From Chryseobacterium kimseyorum (GTDB lineage Bacteria; Bacteroidota; Bacteroidia; Flavobacteriales; Weeksellaceae), in NCBI RefSeq assembly GCF_025971945.1, contig NZ_JAPDHW010000019.1, positions 1-51,430 of the forward strand: 51,430 nt of DNA, written 5' to 3'. Of this stretch, positions 8,250-17,226 are shown piece after piece. The position numbers and the translations under genes are program-made. The notes under the pieces are model-generated. The model saw only the letters and a list, made by a program, of their open reading frames with translations, did no database searches and was not told the origin of the DNA. Position 1 is the stretch's first letter. Each line of letters starts with the position of its first letter.

Positions 8250-8332
8250 TTTATATAAATTTATAATAACTGTTTATGATGATATATACGAGATAAAATT
8301 TTTGAAAGATTTTTGCGGATGTCCGTTTTATT

Positions 8333-8908
8333 TTGTTAAATTTGGTAAGTAAAATATTCAATATTAAAACTAACTATTCAGAGGACGAACTTATTGCTTT
8401 GCTCAGAGAAAAGAGCGAATCAGGTTTTCACCACTTATATGACCATTATTCTGGTGCATTATATGGGGTGATTCTTCGAATTGTGCAGTCAAAAGAATAT
8501 ACTGAAGAAATAATTCAGGATGTTTTTATGAAAATCTGGAATTCTATTCATCAATACGATACTGCAAAGGGAAGGTTTTATACATGGATGATCAATATCG
8601 CAAGAAATACAGCAATTGATTATTTAAAATCTAAAAGTTTTCAAAACGAACTAAAAAACCAATCACTACCTGATTTCGTATATAACAATGCGGAACTTTC
8701 AACGACTAATAATTCAGATTTTATTGGCTTTAGCAATGTGCTCGAGACTTTGGAGTCTGATAAGCAGGAGCTTATAAATCTTGCCTATTATCAGGGATAC
8801 ACGCAGAGTGAGATATCAGAAAAACTGAACATGCCCTTGGGCACTGTAAAAACGAAGATGCGTAATGCATTAATGAAACTAAAAGATTTATTAAAAGATT
8901 ATCAATAA
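8333..8908 (+). CDS. ECF-type RNA polymerase sigma factor
   Basis: A 191-residue sigma-70 family ECF factor. Region 2 covers about residues 30-100, with HLYDHYSGALYGVILRIV, then EEIIQDVFMKIW, then GRFYTWMINIARNTAIDYLR-like residues. Region 4 covers about 125-185, with QELINLAYYQGYTQSEISE and LGTVKTKMRNALMKLK as the helix-turn-helix. There is no in-frame ATG before region 2, so the start is a TTG at 8333 or 8342. A TAAATTTG word at 8337-8344 overlaps the start, so the true start and promoter need mapping. The gene is followed after two bases by its probable anti-sigma factor. Confidence 0.93.
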   Translation: MLNLVSKIFNIKTNYSEDELIALLREKSESGFHHLYDHYSGALYGVILRIVQSKEYTEEIIQDVFMKIWNSIHQYDTAKGRFYTWMINIARNTAIDYLKSKSFQNELKNQSLPDFVYNNAELSTTNNSDFIGFSNVLETLESDKQELINLAYYQGYTQSEISEKLNMPLGTVKTKMRNALMKLKDLLKDYQ

Positions 8909-8910
8909 AA

Positions 8911-9741
8911 TTGAATAATAAAGAATACATATCATCCGGAATTCTAGAATCATACATTCTAGGCCAAGCTTCTCCCGAGGAAGCAGGTATTTTGGAGTGT
9001 GTGATGAAGAACAGCGATGAAGTAAGAGAAGCTTTTGAAGAAGCACAGAAGACTTTTGAGATGCTTGCCAATGCGCAGGCAGTGACCCCACCCAATGATT
9101 TAAAATCAAAAATCTGGGCTAAAATACAGCAAGAACAGAAAACTGCAGATGATACACCAGTTATTCCTATTCAAAACAACGAAGAGATCTTTGAAGAGAA
9201 GAAGGAGTTAAAGGAAATTGAGACCGAAAAGAGTAGTGGCGGTGGCTGGAAAAACTTTGCTATAGCAGCTTCTGTGTTGTTTTTAGTAAGTATTGGTGCC
9301 AATCTATACTGGATGAATAGCCAGGCTAAAATCAACGATCAGATAGTTAAACTGGAAAGCGAAACGAAGTCTAAAAATCTTGCCATGCAGACTATGCAGC
9401 AGAAGTTAGATATTGCCGCAAATCCTGATATGAAAAAAGTAGTTTTGGCAGGAGTGGACAAACATCCTGAATCTAAAGCAACTGTTTTGTGGGATACCAA
9501 TTCTAAAGACGTTTACTTAAATGTAAACAGTCTCCCTAAAGCGCCGGAAGGAATGGAGTACCAATTGTGGGCAATTGCAGACGGTAAACCGGTAAGTGCA
9601 GGAATGTATTCTGAAGATAAAGATGGTAGAATTGCTTTGGCGAATATTCCAAATGCACAGGCATTTGCTATTACGCTTGAGAAAAAAGGTGGAAGTGAAG
9701 CTCCGACTATGGAAAATATGTATGTAATGGGTGGCGTTTAA
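8911..9741 (+). CDS. RskA-type transmembrane anti-sigma factor
   Basis: A 276-residue single-pass membrane protein. The cytoplasmic N-terminal part (about residues 1-75) resembles an anti-sigma domain with YILGQASPEEAGILE. A Glu/Lys-rich linker leads to one membrane helix (about 114-134). The periplasmic C-terminal domain (about 170-276) is of the RskA / anti-sigma-K C-terminal type: KDVYLNVNSLPKAPEGMEYQ, LWAIADGKPVSAG, then FAITLEKKGGSEAPT. It should hold the upstream ECF factor inactive at the membrane. The start is a TTG two bases after the sigma stop codon, which implies translational coupling; the next in-frame ATG would remove 31 residues of the sigma-binding part. Confidence 0.92.
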   Translation: MNNKEYISSGILESYILGQASPEEAGILECVMKNSDEVREAFEEAQKTFEMLANAQAVTPPNDLKSKIWAKIQQEQKTADDTPVIPIQNNEEIFEEKKELKEIETEKSSGGGWKNFAIAASVLFLVSIGANLYWMNSQAKINDQIVKLESETKSKNLAMQTMQQKLDIAANPDMKKVVLAGVDKHPESKATVLWDTNSKDVYLNVNSLPKAPEGMEYQLWAIADGKPVSAGMYSEDKDGRIALANIPNAQAFAITLEKKGGSEAPTMENMYVMGGV

Positions 9742-9767
9742 AAGTAGTCTCCATATAATTGATATAA

Positions 9768-9803
9768 AAAATCAGCTCAAATTTTTGAGCTGATTTTGTT
9801 TTT
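9768..9803. terminator. Bidirectional terminator between the anti-sigma gene and uvrC
   Basis: Arms aaaatcagctcaaa (9768-9781) and tttgagctgatttt (9784-9797) form a perfect stem between convergent genes. T-runs follow on both strands. Confidence 0.9.
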
Positions 9804-11595
9804 ATGGAGTGTTGAAAAAATCAAAAACGATCTTCCCTTTACTTTTCCCTAAAATTTCTTCTAAAGTTTCCAGATTTGCTTCTTTAATTCTCTTTACAGA
9901 TTTTAATTTCGATAAGAGCATTCCAATTGTTTTATCACCAACGCCGGGGATTTCTTCCAGCTCAGATTTTATGGTTGAATTGGTTCTTCGGGTTCTGTGA
10001 TGTCTTACTCCGAAACGGTGCGCTTCATCCCGCACTCTCTGAAGAACTTTTAATGTTTCAGATTTTTTATCAAGATACAAAGGAATGGGATCTTCGGGAA
10101 AGAAAATTTCTTCCAGTCTTTTGGCAATACCGACGATGGTTATTTTGCCATACAGACCCAAAAGTTTTAAACTTTTAATAGCGGATGACAGCTGTCCTTT
10201 TCCACCGTCAATCAGAATAAGCTGTGGTAAGCTTTCGCCTTCTTCAAGCATTCTTTTATATCGGCGGAAAATAACCTCTTCCATCGTTTTAAAATCATCA
10301 GGACCCACGACAGTTTTAGGATGAAAAATTCGATAATCGGCTTTGCTTGGCTTTCCGTCTTTAAAAACAACACATGCTGATACCGGATTGGTTCCCTGAA
10401 TATTCGAGTTATCAAATCCTTCAATGTGGCGCGGTTCTACAGGCATTCTCAGGAGTTTCTGCATTTCTGCCATGATTCTGTTGGAATGTCTTTCGGGATC
10501 TACAATCTGTACCTGTTTAAGTTTCTCGATTCTGTATTCCTTGGCATTTTTTTCTGAAAGTTCTACGATCCGTTTTTTGTCACCAACTTTAGGAACAATC
10601 AGTTTTACGTTCGGAATTTCTAATGTCAAATGAAAGGGGATAAGCACCTCTTTTGAATTTGATTCAAATTTCTGACGGATTTCAATTAAAGCTTCTTCCA
10701 AAATATCTTCGTCACTTTCTTCAATGATTTTCTTGATCTCAGTAGTGAAGCTTTGGATAATATTTCCGTTTCTGATTTTGAAATAATTCACATAAGCAGC
10801 CGTTTCGTCACTCGTCATTCCGAAAACATCAACATCATCAATATTCGGATTTACGACGGTATGTTTGACCTGATAATTTTCGAGAATGTCTAATCTCTCT
10901 TTAATGGTCTGTGCATTTTCAAACTGAAGATTCTCGGCATACTTCATCATTTGACTGATCAGATATTTTTTCGCCGTCTGGAAATCACCTTTAATAATTC
11001 CTCTTATCGCATCAATTTTTTCATCATATTCTTCTTTGCTTTCCAAACCTTCACAGGGACCTTCACAGTTTTTAATATGAAATTCGAGACAGACTTTATA
11101 TTTGCCGTCATCAATTTTACTCGGTGCTAAATTGAGATTACAGGTTCTCAGTTTATAAATATGTTTGATGGTATCCAAAAGAATCTTTGCGGGACGCACT
11201 TTCGCATAAGGACCGTAATATTCTGAACCGTCTTTTATTTTTGTTCTCGTTAAAAATATTCTCGGGAAATCTTCATTTTTAATACAAATCCAGGGATAAG
11301 TTTTGTCATCCTTCAACATCACATTGTAAACAGGCTGATGTTCTTTTATCAGATTGTTCTCTAATAAAAGTGCGTCGTATTCGCTGTTGACGATAGTAGT
11401 TTCCAGGCGGTGAATCTTTCCTACCATGATCTTAATTCGATATCCGGGAAGATTTTTATTAAAATAGGAGAGAACTCTTTTCTTTAAATGCTTTGCCTTT
11501 CCTACATACAGCAAATTGTCGTTCTTATCGTAATAACGATACACGCCGGGTTCTGATGGTAAAGTTTTAAGCTGTAATTCTAAAGAAGGATTCAT
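9802..11595 (-). CDS. uvrC: Excinuclease ABC subunit C
   Basis: A 597-residue UvrC, the dual-incision nuclease of nucleotide excision repair. The N-terminal GIY-YIG domain (about 12-90) has GVYRYY and LLYVGKAK. Four cysteines (152, 169, 177, 181) match the iron-sulfur ligands known from E. coli UvrC. The UVR motif is near residue 215. The C-terminal endonuclease part has EGFDNSNIQGT, LILIDGGKGQLSSA and RDEAHRFGVRHHR. Tandem helix-hairpin-helix motifs end the protein (LEEIPGVGDKTIGMLLSKL). Length and order are standard. The ATG lies only four bases after a TAATTTTG promoter box, so the transcript may have almost no leader. Confidence 0.98.
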   Translation of the reverse strand: MNPSLELQLKTLPSEPGVYRYYDKNDNLLYVGKAKHLKKRVLSYFNKNLPGYRIKIMVGKIHRLETTIVNSEYDALLLENNLIKEHQPVYNVMLKDDKTYPWICIKNEDFPRIFLTRTKIKDGSEYYGPYAKVRPAKILLDTIKHIYKLRTCNLNLAPSKIDDGKYKVCLEFHIKNCEGPCEGLESKEEYDEKIDAIRGIIKGDFQTAKKYLISQMMKYAENLQFENAQTIKERLDILENYQVKHTVVNPNIDDVDVFGMTSDETAAYVNYFKIRNGNIIQSFTTEIKKIIEESDEDILEEALIEIRQKFESNSKEVLIPFHLTLEIPNVKLIVPKVGDKKRIVELSEKNAKEYRIEKLKQVQIVDPERHSNRIMAEMQKLLRMPVEPRHIEGFDNSNIQGTNPVSACVVFKDGKPSKADYRIFHPKTVVGPDDFKTMEEVIFRRYKRMLEEGESLPQLILIDGGKGQLSSAIKSLKLLGLYGKITIVGIAKRLEEIFFPEDPIPLYLDKKSETLKVLQRVRDEAHRFGVRHHRTRRTNSTIKSELEEIPGVGDKTIGMLLSKLKSVKRIKEANLETLEEILGKSKGKIVFDFFNTP

Positions 11596-11599
11596 AAAG

Positions 11600-11607
11600 C
11601 AAAATTA
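11600..11607 (-). promoter_or_regulatory. -7 promoter box for uvrC
   Basis: TAATTTTG on the minus strand is a perfect TAnnTTTG match. Only four bases separate it from the uvrC ATG at 11595. Confidence 0.5.
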
Positions 11608-11621
11608 AGAATTTTAAAGCA

Positions 11622-11667
11622 CAAAAAAACTCCTGAGCATCTTTTACATGAATTCTGCGCAGGAGTT
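11622..11667 (-). terminator. Terminator of the secreted-unknown gene
   Basis: The stem aactcctg / caggagtt (11628-11635 with 11660-11667) is extended by a bulged gc pair. On the minus strand it is followed by seven T residues. It separates this gene from uvrC. Confidence 0.85.
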
Positions 11668-11690
11668 GATCTGAAATAGTTGGAAATTTA

Positions 11691-12452
11691 TTATCCGTTT
11701 GTCATCTCAGTATATTCATTCACCAAAAAGCTAAAGTAATCCCATTCTACAGATTTTTTAGGATATTTTTTCATAAATTCAGCATTGTCACCAAATAAGA
11801 AATCGTAGTTATCTTCAAAATCATCTTTGTGAAGCCACATTACTTTGTCACCTTTTTTCACATAATACGATTTAATCACTCCTCCACCTAACTGTGGTCC
11901 GCCAAACGAAACTCCATTGGTTTCCTTCGCCCGCGGATCGTGATATACGGCAATCACATCGCTGAACTCAGGATTGATTAACTGCATCAGGAATTCTTTG
12001 TCATCCTTCTTGTTTTTTAATGAAACGGTCTGGTTCACAAACTGAATATTTTCGCTGGTCGTATTTTTACTCAGTTTTTTTGTGCTCATGCTTCTTATGT
12101 TGCTCATGTACTTTCCAACTTTTAAAACTTTTGCCAGTTTAGATGGATAAATGTACATTTCGCTTACATTGTCTGCGTTGAAAACCATTTGTTTTTTGGT
12201 TGCGCTGTCCTTAATGGAGATCTCGTAGATCTGTCCTTTTTTGGTTTCGATATCGTTGCAAAAACCTTTGTTTACCGTTCCGTCTTTGAGAATGATGGTT
12301 GATATTTTCTTTGTGGATGGTCCTGGAAATCCTTCGTTGAAAAGATACTGTTCCATTTTTTTAATTTGCTCTTTAGAGAATTTTACTTTTTCCTGAGCGA
12401 ATGTAAACGCACCCGTCACCGAAAGTGCCAATAATAAAGCTTTGAATTTCAT
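11691..12452 (-). CDS. Secreted protein of unknown function
   Basis: A 253-residue protein with a signal peptide (MKFKALLLALSVTGAFTFAQ). I do not recognise a domain in the mature part. The visible content is a beta-rich stretch of about residues 48-105 (TIILKDGTVNKGFCND and QIYEISIKDSATKKQMVFNA), one cysteine, a lysine-rich middle, and an acidic aromatic C-terminal part from about 205 (WLHKDDFEDNYDFLFGDN). It lies between uvrC and hutH on the minus strand with its own terminator, so it appears to be monocistronic. Homologues are probably confined to Flavobacteriia, but I could not check. Confidence 0.75.
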   Translation of the reverse strand: MKFKALLLALSVTGAFTFAQEKVKFSKEQIKKMEQYLFNEGFPGPSTKKISTIILKDGTVNKGFCNDIETKKGQIYEISIKDSATKKQMVFNADNVSEMYIYPSKLAKVLKVGKYMSNIRSMSTKKLSKNTTSENIQFVNQTVSLKNKKDDKEFLMQLINPEFSDVIAVYHDPRAKETNGVSFGGPQLGGGVIKSYYVKKGDKVMWLHKDDFEDNYDFLFGDNAEFMKKYPKKSVEWDYFSFLVNEYTEMTNG

Positions 12453-12578
12453 ATAGATTAGTTTTAATTAAGTCCATAAAAATAGTAAATTAAATGGCTT
12501 CTGACTGAAATATTTTAAGATGAAATATCGCGTTTTCAGTTCTCCTCAAAATGTGTATTTTTAAGCAAATTTTTTGAA

Positions 12579-14069
12579 ATGATATACGGAGTAGACGTTT
12601 TGAGTTTCCATGATGTTTTGGAAATCTGTAAAACCCCAAATAAAGCCAAATTAAATACAACTGCTAAGGAGCAGATTCTAAAATCTCAGGATAATGTAAA
12701 GAAAATTGTAGAGTCAGATCGTTGTGTGTATGGGATTAACACAGGGTTTGGGCCTCTTTGTGATACTAAAATCTCTGCTGACGAAACAGCGCAGCTGCAG
12801 TATAATTTAATTATTTCTCACGCGGTGGGCGTTGGTAAACCCATTGATAAAGAATTTTCGAAAATCATGATGATTGCAAAGGTTCATGCGTTGTCGAAAG
12901 GTTATTCGGGAGTTTCTCTGGAAGTGATTGAAAGATTTATTTTAATGCTCGAAAAAGACATTATTCCTGTTGTTCCGGAGCAGGGTTCTGTAGGAGCTTC
13001 TGGAGATCTGGCACCGCTTTCACACTTAGTTTTACCGCTTTTAGGATTAGGTCAGGTTTGGGTAGGAAACGAAATTTTCGAAACGGCCGAAATTCTTGAA
13101 ATAAATAATCTTGAGCCCTTGGTTTTAGGTCCGAAAGAAGGCTTGGGACTGATCAACGGAACACAGTTTATTCTGGCCCATGCCATCAAAGGTTTAGAAA
13201 AATTTGAATATCTTTTGGATCTGGCAGATCTGACGGCTGCTATGAGTCTTGAAGCGTACAGAGGTTCGGCAAGTCCGTTTAAAAAAGAACTTCATGACAT
13301 CAGACCGTTTGAAGGAAGTAAAAAAGTGGCAGCAAGAATGCTGAAGTTTTTAAAGAATTCAGATAATCTGAAATCTCACGAATATTGCGACAGAGTACAG
13401 GATCCGTATTCTATGAGATGCGTTCCGCAGGTTCACGGTGCAAGCAGAAATGCTTTCGAACACTTGAAAATGTTGACAGAAACGGAATTGAATTCTGTAA
13501 CCGATAATCCAATCGTGTTAAGTGCTGAAGAATCTATTTCTGGCGGAAACTTCCACGGACAGTTGTTGGCGATGCCGTTGGATTATGCAACCTTGGCGGC
13601 AGCTGAATTGGGAAATATCTCAGACAGAAGAAGTTATCTTTTATTGGAAGGAAAATATGGTCTACCGAGATTGTTAACCGAAAGTTCAGGTTTAAATTCA
13701 GGATTTATGATCCCGCAATATACTTCTGCGGCCTTGGTAACGGAGAATAAAACGCTTTGTTTCCCGGCATCGGCAGATTCTATTCCAACAAGTTTAGGTC
13801 AGGAAGATCATGTTTCTATGGGAAGTATTTCGGGTAGGAAATTTAATCAGGTTTTAGGAAATTTAGTTAATATTTTAGCGGTAGAACTGATGTTTGCAGC
13901 ACAGGGATTAGAATTTAGAAGACCTGCCAAATGTTCAAAAATCATCGAGGAAAACCATGCAATTATCCGTTCAAAAGTAGCAAAGCTTGAAGATGACAGA
14001 CTGATCGGAAAAGATATGCTGGCGATTGCTGAATTGATTAATGAGAGAAAATTTGTAGTTAATTTTTAA
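12579..14069 (+). CDS. hutH: Histidine ammonia-lyase
   Basis: A 496-residue HutH, which converts L-histidine to urocanate and ammonia as the first step of histidine breakdown. The Ala-Ser-Gly triad that cyclises to the MIO cofactor is at residues 140-142, within GSVGASGDLAPLSH. Other family landmarks are GINTGFGPLCDTKIS, GLINGTQFILAH, QDPYSMRCVPQVHGASR, SVTDNPIV and SADSIPTSLGQEDHVSMG. The other hut genes (hutU, hutI, hutG) are not adjacent, so the gene is free-standing, with a long hairpin terminator after it. An aminomutase or a phenylalanine lyase would share the fold, but the sequence reads as HutH. Confidence 0.96.
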   Translation: MIYGVDVLSFHDVLEICKTPNKAKLNTTAKEQILKSQDNVKKIVESDRCVYGINTGFGPLCDTKISADETAQLQYNLIISHAVGVGKPIDKEFSKIMMIAKVHALSKGYSGVSLEVIERFILMLEKDIIPVVPEQGSVGASGDLAPLSHLVLPLLGLGQVWVGNEIFETAEILEINNLEPLVLGPKEGLGLINGTQFILAHAIKGLEKFEYLLDLADLTAAMSLEAYRGSASPFKKELHDIRPFEGSKKVAARMLKFLKNSDNLKSHEYCDRVQDPYSMRCVPQVHGASRNAFEHLKMLTETELNSVTDNPIVLSAEESISGGNFHGQLLAMPLDYATLAAAELGNISDRRSYLLLEGKYGLPRLLTESSGLNSGFMIPQYTSAALVTENKTLCFPASADSIPTSLGQEDHVSMGSISGRKFNQVLGNLVNILAVELMFAAQGLEFRRPAKCSKIIEENHAIIRSKVAKLEDDRLIGKDMLAIAELINERKFVVNF

Positions 14070-14080
14070 AATAAATAATT

Positions 14081-14125
14081 CAAACAAAAAAGAAGCTTCC
14101 ACCCTGGAAGCTTCTTTTTTGTTTG
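14081..14125. terminator. Terminator after hutH
   Basis: A perfect 20-bp stem (14081-14100 with 14106-14125) with a five-base loop, including A-run/T-run flanks. It could work on either strand. Confidence 0.92.
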
Positions 14126-14281
14126 TAGTGAAGAGTAAATCTTGTCATTCATAAGAAATGGAAACTCTTTCGTTTAACGGTAAGCATAAAATTTCTATGC
14201 ACTTAGTATTAAATTTAGTGATCAAGTATCTGTAATTCAGTAGAAAATCTTAATTTGGTTCGACCAAACAAAATTTTTACT

Positions 14282-15784
14282 ATGAAAAAATGTGTATTCT
14301 TATTACTCACCGCATTCGCTTTGAGTTCATGCAGCAATGACGATCTGCAGACATCTGCAATTGAAAGCGAAATCGTACAGACAGATCCGCTTACAACGAG
14401 ACAGATTAATGATCAAATCAACGAAACAACAAAATCTAAAGGCAGATTTTCCTGGAACGAATCTTCTTCCTATTTTTTATGGAGTGGAATTGTTCGTGGG
14501 AATAAAATCGCATCCATCGGGTTTGGAGATTCGAAAGACGATTTCGACAGAAGCCAATCTGCTAATTCCGAAGCTTTACAAAGTGAAATTCTTGAAGTAA
14601 TCTCCAAATACGAAGGTAAAAAAGACAGAGTTCTTATGGCTTCGGATCAATATCTGAACCAAATCGATGTTTACATTGAGAAGCAGGAAACGGTGATTGC
14701 GCTACGTAAATTAAAATCTATCCGCTATTTTGAACCTGCAGATTACCATTATTTTGAGAATGAAAACAAAATAGGAGGTATCGCAAAATCAAGCGGAAGC
14801 TCATCTGGTTGCGGATTAGAGTCAACTGTTTTAAATTCTGCAGACTACACAACAGTTTCACCCAATGCAAAAGCACCATGGTCATTTGCGAAGCATAATA
14901 TTACCAGCGCATGGAATTACAGCACCGGAGCCGGAATTACCATCGGATTAATTGATTCAGGAGTTTCTTTCAATCAAACTTTGTTGAGTGGCAGTTTTAA
15001 TAATGGTTCTTCTTCGGGACGGACAATCAGCAAAAACGGTGTGTATGTAGATTCTGTATGGCCATGGAGTTCAGGCTTCGATGGTGCTGACGACAAATGT
15101 GGCCATGGAACGAGCATGGCTTCTGCGATGGCGGCTCCGAGAAACAGTTTGGGACAGCCGGTTGGTGTGGCGTATAATGCAAACCTTGTTTCTTACCGGG
15201 CTGCTTCAAATGTAGTTTTAGACGGTTATCACGAGCAGGAAGGTGTAAAATTAGCATTCACGGCATTGGCTAATAATACTTCGGTAAAGATTATCTCAAT
15301 GTCGATGGGACATATTTTTTCAGTCGGAAAGATTGAAGACGGTGTAAAATATGCGTACTCAAAAGGAAAATTAATTTTCTGCGCAGGGGGAACATCTACA
15401 AGTTTTACTACTTTCGTTGGTGTTATTTTCCCTGCATGGATGGCTGAAACACAGGCAATCACAGGAGTGAAAGAAAATACTTCTAACCAAAAATGTGATG
15501 TCTGCCACTCGGGAGCGGAGATAGATTTCACTTACCAGATGGAAAGAGCGTCTGGAAATAATATTCCGGTGTTGAGTTATTACAATGCGCAGACCGATTA
15601 CGTAGGAGGTTCTTCGGTTGCCACAGCATCCACAGCAGGAATTGCAGCGTTGGTCTGGTCAAAAAATCCTTCATGGACGAGAGATCAGGTTTTAGCTAAA
15701 ATGAGACAGTCTTCCACATATTATCCTACTAAAAATGCAGATTATGGCTATGGAAATATCAACGTTCTGCAGGCGGTACAGTGA
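14282..15784 (+). CDS. S8 (subtilisin-like) serine peptidase lipoprotein
   Basis: A 500-residue lipoprotein (signal ending ALSSC, cysteine 18) with a prodomain-like region to about residue 165 and a peptidase S8 domain after it. The triad is Asp225 (GLIDSGVS), His275 (CGHGTSMAS) and Ser445 (GGSSVATAST). The position that normally carries the oxyanion-hole Asn in an AGN motif reads CAGGTS, so Gly370 replaces Asn. Two cysteine pairs (CGLEST with DKCG, and KCDVC) could form disulfides. A TTG at 14255 would place residues before the signal peptide, so ATG 14282 is chosen. The gene stands alone between two hairpin terminators. Confidence 0.92.
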   Translation: MKKCVFLLLTAFALSSCSNDDLQTSAIESEIVQTDPLTTRQINDQINETTKSKGRFSWNESSSYFLWSGIVRGNKIASIGFGDSKDDFDRSQSANSEALQSEILEVISKYEGKKDRVLMASDQYLNQIDVYIEKQETVIALRKLKSIRYFEPADYHYFENENKIGGIAKSSGSSSGCGLESTVLNSADYTTVSPNAKAPWSFAKHNITSAWNYSTGAGITIGLIDSGVSFNQTLLSGSFNNGSSSGRTISKNGVYVDSVWPWSSGFDGADDKCGHGTSMASAMAAPRNSLGQPVGVAYNANLVSYRAASNVVLDGYHEQEGVKLAFTALANNTSVKIISMSMGHIFSVGKIEDGVKYAYSKGKLIFCAGGTSTSFTTFVGVIFPAWMAETQAITGVKENTSNQKCDVCHSGAEIDFTYQMERASGNNIPVLSYYNAQTDYVGGSSVATASTAGIAALVWSKNPSWTRDQVLAKMRQSSTYYPTKNADYGYGNINVLQAVQ

Positions 15785-15808
15785 TCTAAATGTTCTATTC
15801 AAATAATG

Positions 15809-15840
15809 AAAGCTTCCAGTTTGGAAGCTTTTCGCTTTTA
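15809..15840 (+). terminator. Terminator of the S8 peptidase gene
   Basis: A 10-bp stem aaagcttcca / tggaagcttt (15809-15818, 15822-15831) with a three-base loop and a T-rich tail. It lies between convergent genes. Confidence 0.75.
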
Positions 15841-15845
15841 GTCTA

Positions 15846-17015
15846 TTAGTCACCGAGATTGTAATCCAGCGGAAGTAATTTTTCAATTTTATCTTTAGCA
15901 AATTCTCCCTGATTCGTCAGCATTCCTGGATTTGAAGTGTTACCATCACGATAAATTTCAAAAACATCACCTTCGGGATGAAGAAATGATGTCTGAATAA
16001 TAGGAATCTCTGCCTTCACAAACTGCCCCTTTTTTAATTCGTAAAAATACCTTTTAAAATTAATCTGCATCATAAATTCATAATCCAAAAATAATTTGCC
16101 GTCTTTCTTTTTGGTGTAATCTGACTCGGGAATCTGAGTTTTGGTCACCGCTATTTTGTACGGCGGCTCGTTTCTTTTTCTGGCTCCAATGTCCAGAATG
16201 TCATCAGGAACATTGATTGTTCCTTTTAATTTCAGGGTCTTCGCAAAATCTCTAAGCCTCTGCAGCTCTTCTTCCGTGGGATATTTTGAGTTTGGAAACT
16301 TGGTAATCTGATTGACAATAAAGCCTTCACCTGCAACCTTGCTCTCATACACACTTCTGAAAAAATGAACCTGACTGCCATCATAAGCATTCATTCTGTT
16401 CAGTTTCACTTTATCATTGGCTTTTGTTTCCTTGAAAAAACTGGTTCCCATAAATCGCGTAGTGTTTTCATCAAAATTAGCTGAAAATTCTTCTAAATTA
16501 TAATCAATCGTATAGCCTAAATTTTTATTTTCAATAATTAAAGTCTGCGGAGCTTTTACTTTTAAAATTTTATTTTCTTTATCATAAGAGAATTTCAGTG
16601 AACGTTGATTTTTGATTCTTACATTCTCCTTATCGTAGCCTATAAAAGAATCCAGAAAAAAGTTAATATAATTTTTGTAAGCTGCTTCTGTGTAAGGAAC
16701 GATTCTTACTTCCTCAATTTCTTTGGCTTTAATTAAAACCACCTTCAAGGTCTTATTCAAAACTTCCGAAGTGCTGATGGTAAATGTTTCGTAATCATCC
16801 TTCTGAAAAACCAAGCTGTTGTTATTCATAGAAGGCAGTTGAAGCGTAAAACTTCCGTCTGCCCCCGAAATTGTTCCGGTCTTCGTTCCGTCGAGATAAA
16901 TGTTGACATTTGAAATCGGTTTCTCAATATCATTCACCACTTTTCCTTTAATGGTCTGAGCTAATGAAAGGTAAAACGGCAGAATCATCAATAAAAGTAG
17001 TATTGCTTTTTTCAT
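15846..17015 (-). CDS. CarboxypepD_reg-like domain exported protein
   Basis: A 389-residue protein with a signal peptide (MKKAILLLLMILPFYLSLAQ). A carboxypeptidase-regulatory-like beta-sandwich domain follows (about residues 21-100: IKGKVVNDIEKPISNVNIYLDG, shown by GTKTGTISGADGSFTL). This domain is common at the N-terminus of Bacteroidota outer-membrane receptors, but here no TonB plug or barrel follows. The remaining 280 residues are an unrecognised beta-rich region. The start is ATG 17015; a TTG at 17024 would precede it by three codons. It is convergent with the S8 peptidase gene. The role is unknown; cell-envelope location is inferred from the signal peptide. Confidence 0.82.
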   Translation of the reverse strand: MKKAILLLLMILPFYLSLAQTIKGKVVNDIEKPISNVNIYLDGTKTGTISGADGSFTLQLPSMNNNSLVFQKDDYETFTISTSEVLNKTLKVVLIKAKEIEEVRIVPYTEAAYKNYINFFLDSFIGYDKENVRIKNQRSLKFSYDKENKILKVKAPQTLIIENKNLGYTIDYNLEEFSANFDENTTRFMGTSFFKETKANDKVKLNRMNAYDGSQVHFFRSVYESKVAGEGFIVNQITKFPNSKYPTEEELQRLRDFAKTLKLKGTINVPDDILDIGARKRNEPPYKIAVTKTQIPESDYTKKKDGKLFLDYEFMMQINFKRYFYELKKGQFVKAEIPIIQTSFLHPEGDVFEIYRDGNTSNPGMLTNQGEFAKDKIEKLLPLDYNLGD

Positions 17016-17226
17016 GGTAAACAATATTACTAAATTTATAGTGATAAAAAAAGAGGGTGAAATAAATTCTACTTGTTGTAAGTGTAAATAGTTAAAAACT
17101 TAGTGAGCTTTTATAAGCGAAACGCCTTGGTGTACTTTAAAAGCAGTCAGCTGTCAAAAAATATTTGCGCATTTTGCGTTAAAATTAAGTATTCAGATGA
17201 GCAGGGATTATCAAAATACATTTAAC

